Origin: Oxytricha trifallax
Lineage: Eukaryota > Ciliophora > Spirotrichea > Sporadotrichida > Oxytrichidae
Direction: 5' to 3'
NCBI GenBank assembly: GCA_000711775.1
Contig: ARYC01017257.1
Location: forward strand, 55,219-119,218
Length of the DNA stretch: 64,000 bases
This document shows positions 62,001 through 64,000 of the stretch, one piece after another. The translations under genes and the position numbers were made by a program. How positions within the stretch are numbered: position 1 is the stretch's first letter; every line of letters begins with the position of its first letter. Under the pieces are notes generated by a model that ran no database searches, was not told the origin of the DNA, and worked only from the letters and a program-made list of their open reading frames with translations.

Positions 62001-64000
62001 TCAGAATCAAGTGATAAGACTCACCTATGAAAAAGCCTCGAAATGTGAGTCATGGAAGGAAGTTCCGAATGACTTAGTCATTTACTACAAGACCCCACTT
62101 TCGACCTACAAGAATTTCGACTACATTATAATTCTTTGATAGATTTGCCAATAAATCTATTTAAGAACGCTTTGATATCTTAAGTAAGAATTTAATGCTA
62201 GCTAAATATTTTAGGGTAAATGCTCATAGGCTAAATAAAAAATGGTGTGTCTGTAGCTTAGAAGTGATATCCTAACAGGCCTCTAAGCATTATTAACACA
62301 ATCTTATCAGTTTAATACACTCGTCACCTTGGTCAAAAACCCTCCCAAAAATTCAGACCTTCGCACAAACTTAAGGAAAGATCTTTTATTTGTGCAAAAT
62401 TTACTCTAAAGTCTTCATGAAACTTTTATGGAACTTATCCATAAATCTTACCCAGAGTATTTCAAGATTTATGAATCAACGTAAGCATATTTTAGATTAA
62501 AAGTTCTATAGTTATCTCTAATTGAAGGAGAATGAACTCGGCCCTCTCATAAATGCACTCAACTGGTCGATCCCTGATGATCTAAAGATTGTAATGGGTC
62601 TTATTCAAAGCCTCGCTGATTAAGCATAGAGAAATCCTCCTTGGCCAGATAATTATCTTTCAAAACAATAGAGATATGATGACGAAATTTTTCTTGCCCT
62701 AAAAGACGAAGTAAAGAGACTTCCAATCAAAAATCTAGATGGACTGTCTGCCAGAGAATAAGCTCTGCTTGAGAACTCGCCATGGCTTCTCCACTTAGAA
62801 GCTTTCAAGAACAGGTTTTTGCACTGCAGCTCCAAAAAGAATGACACTCTTCAGTAAGTGGATTTCAATTCTAACATTTCTTTATAGGAAAGTGATTGTT
62901 AAACCCCCATCATTCTACATCAGAAAAGTTAACTAGCTTTCAAATGATCATGACAACGCTGTAATGTTTGAAGGACTTACACTCAACAGCATGATATAGA
63001 TTAGTGATTCTGACTAAGATGTAGAAATGGAAGACGAAGACTTGATGCAGAGCTATAGACTTTCACAAACTCCCTCAAGGATTTCTAATTATGTACAGCC
63101 AAGCCAAGCAAATCCTTATCAGCATTCCCATTCTATAAGATAGTCGCAAGCATTTGACAATGTACATGAGCAACATAGATAACAGTACCAGGACAAGATG
63201 CAAATCCAGCAAGTTCTCTCATCAATGAACTAATTCTAGCAGAGAAATCCTACTGAAATTTATGGAACTACACCTATCGGAACATTTCCAAATTACCCCA
63301 ATCAACAGTAATTCTATGAAGGAGTTCACCAAAACTACTCGTAAAACTATCACCAGCAAAGGGATTAATAGTAGTCTAGATTGTCAACTAACATGAATCA
63401 GATGCAGCAGCAGCTTCCTCAGGGTACAACTTAAACAGAAAGGAAATGTTTGGAAGCAATAAAAACTATGGCATGAATGATTTCTAGGGTCAGAAAAATT
63501 ACCAGCAAGATGAAGGCTTCAAGTAAACTCAGAGCAGAGAAACGATTGGTAATGACATGTACAAGCATTACGCTGAAGATATTACCGGCAGATAGGAATA
63601 GAGACAAAGGTAAAAGTAGCTCTTACAACATAAAAAACTGCCAAAACTACTTGATTTTCCTTCTTAAAATCAAAGCAAAGAGGTCCTATCCTTAAACAGA
63701 GGGTAAGCTAACGCAAATGCTTCGAATTCAAGACTGGATAGCAATCAAACGGGTTCCAATTCAAGGTAGAGGCCATCCAGTGTTAAATAATTCGATACTG
63801 ATGAAGATAAAACTTAGGTCATACTCGTGGATGATGAAAATTAACCAGATAAGGGACTCGGTACTTAAATTCAACAGATTGAACCAGACTAACAACACTC
63901 TATCAACTAAGGTTAACTCCTTGGTGATGGAAATGTTCCATAAACTAACTCTTAAGGTTGCAATGACACGTGGGGTAGGAAGCATGATGGAACAATTCCA
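59005..64000 (+). CDS. Very large unknown protein gene, intron-containing, runs off the window
   Basis: Dense coding signal on the plus strand from ATG at 59005 (MIFEDFLLPTGTFNFSNTDF) to the window end, with dozens of TAA/TAG Gln codons. Features in order: a helical N-terminal region; a Ser/Pro linker with an acidic Asp run (about 59835-59865); globular regions (for example RCWYVKERFEELLPSEYFQY near 60935, and VELIFHQRGRDIPQSIFGVI near 61575); another helical region (about 62360-62840); and a Gln/Asn-rich low-complexity tail from about 63000. Introns at 62184-62214, 62481-62511 and 62854-62887 restore the frame; one near 61891-61940 is likely. Unexplained frame changes lie near 59205, 59975, 60180-60250, 61450 and 62070-62130, and TGA at 60175 and 61983. 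It could be two genes split near 62140. Protein family not recognised; no recombinase or polymerase motif was seen. Confidence 0.55.
62184..62214 (+). other. Intron in the giant gene
   Basis: 31 nt, GTAAGAA...ATTTTAG. The splice joins NLFKNALISQ to GKCSQAKQKMVCLQ in phase 0. Confidence 0.6.
62481..62511 (+). other. Intron in the giant gene
   Basis: 31 nt, GTAAGC...CTATAG. The splice changes frame and joins PEYFKIYEST to YLQLKENELGPL, removing an apparent frameshift. Confidence 0.75.
62854..62887 (+). other. Intron in the giant gene
   Basis: 34 nt, GTAAGT...TTTATAG. The splice joins KKNDTLQ to KVIVKPPSFYIRK and restores a long open frame. Confidence 0.8.

Noticed and set aside
1..64000. Standard genetic code gene models (about forty short ORFs)
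   Set aside because: Recognisable proteins (TBE genes, transposase) are repeatedly cut by TAA/TAG that align with Gln-tolerant positions; nearly all short standard-code ORFs are fragments, antisense shadows or AT-rich noise.
1..64000. Euplotes origin with Tec elements (also C4A4 telomeres)
   Set aside because: Euplotes uses TAA/TAG as stops and TGA as Cys; here TAA/TAG are sense and TGA ends the conserved genes.

Overview
The window looks like germline (micronuclear) DNA of a stichotrichous ciliate of the Oxytricha/Sterkiella/Stylonychia type. The evidence is: (i) coding regions read well only if TAA and TAG are glutamine and TGA is the sole stop; (ii) four complete 4.0-4.1 kb TBE (telomere-bearing element) transposons whose ends begin with the C4A4 telomere-like sequence CAAAACCCCAAAACCCC and are flanked by 3-bp ANT targets; (iii) very AT-rich, almost gene-free DNA packed with short inverted-repeat elements; (iv) spliceosomal introns of about 30-50 nt. 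Standard-code ORF calling badly misrepresents this window.

Layout. 1-1036: AT-rich DNA and a small tandem repeat. 1037-5037: TBE-A. 5288-5795: 508-bp foldback element with G/C-tract ends. 5796-34213: about 28 kb of AT-rich DNA holding dispersed repeats (13.9 and 16.4 kb), candidate segmented gene fragments (7.7 kb; 21.05-22.14 kb), a tRNA-headed SINE-like repeat (22.67 kb, with a relative at 26.13 kb) and a perfect 104-bp-arm hairpin (29.65 kb). 34214-34731: second copy of the G/C-tract element. 34925-38995: TBE-B, inverted relative to TBE-A. 39006-39276: a 271-bp inverted-repeat element. 39.5-45.8 kb: AT-rich DNA with small repeats and a possible gene fragment. 45861-51133: a palindromic element with arms of about 480 bp, carrying a 169-bp miniature element and TBE-C (46530-50635). 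51301-55405: TBE-D, a near-identical direct repeat of TBE-C. 55.5-64 kb: a GC-richer block with a minus-strand, intron-containing Tc1/mariner-IS630-like transposase gene (56074-58833). A very long plus-strand unknown gene diverges from it (59005 to beyond the window end).

Each TBE carries the three known genes: a 42-kDa DDE transposase at one end, a 22-kDa protein in the middle on the opposite strand, and a 57-kDa zinc-finger/kinase protein at the other end, transcribed in the same direction as the transposase. Nearly all are frame-shifted. TBE-A/B and TBE-C/D form two subfamilies. A further reading frame starting with the same nine residues lies between the 22-kDa and kinase genes and is open for 203 codons in TBE-B and 157 in TBE-D; it may be an unrecognised fourth TBE gene.

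Limits: all translation was done by eye. The many single-base frame changes may be real decay, unrecognised introns or short eliminated sequences, or assembly errors, and the sequence alone cannot separate these. There is no macronuclear sequence to prove which segments are MDSs.
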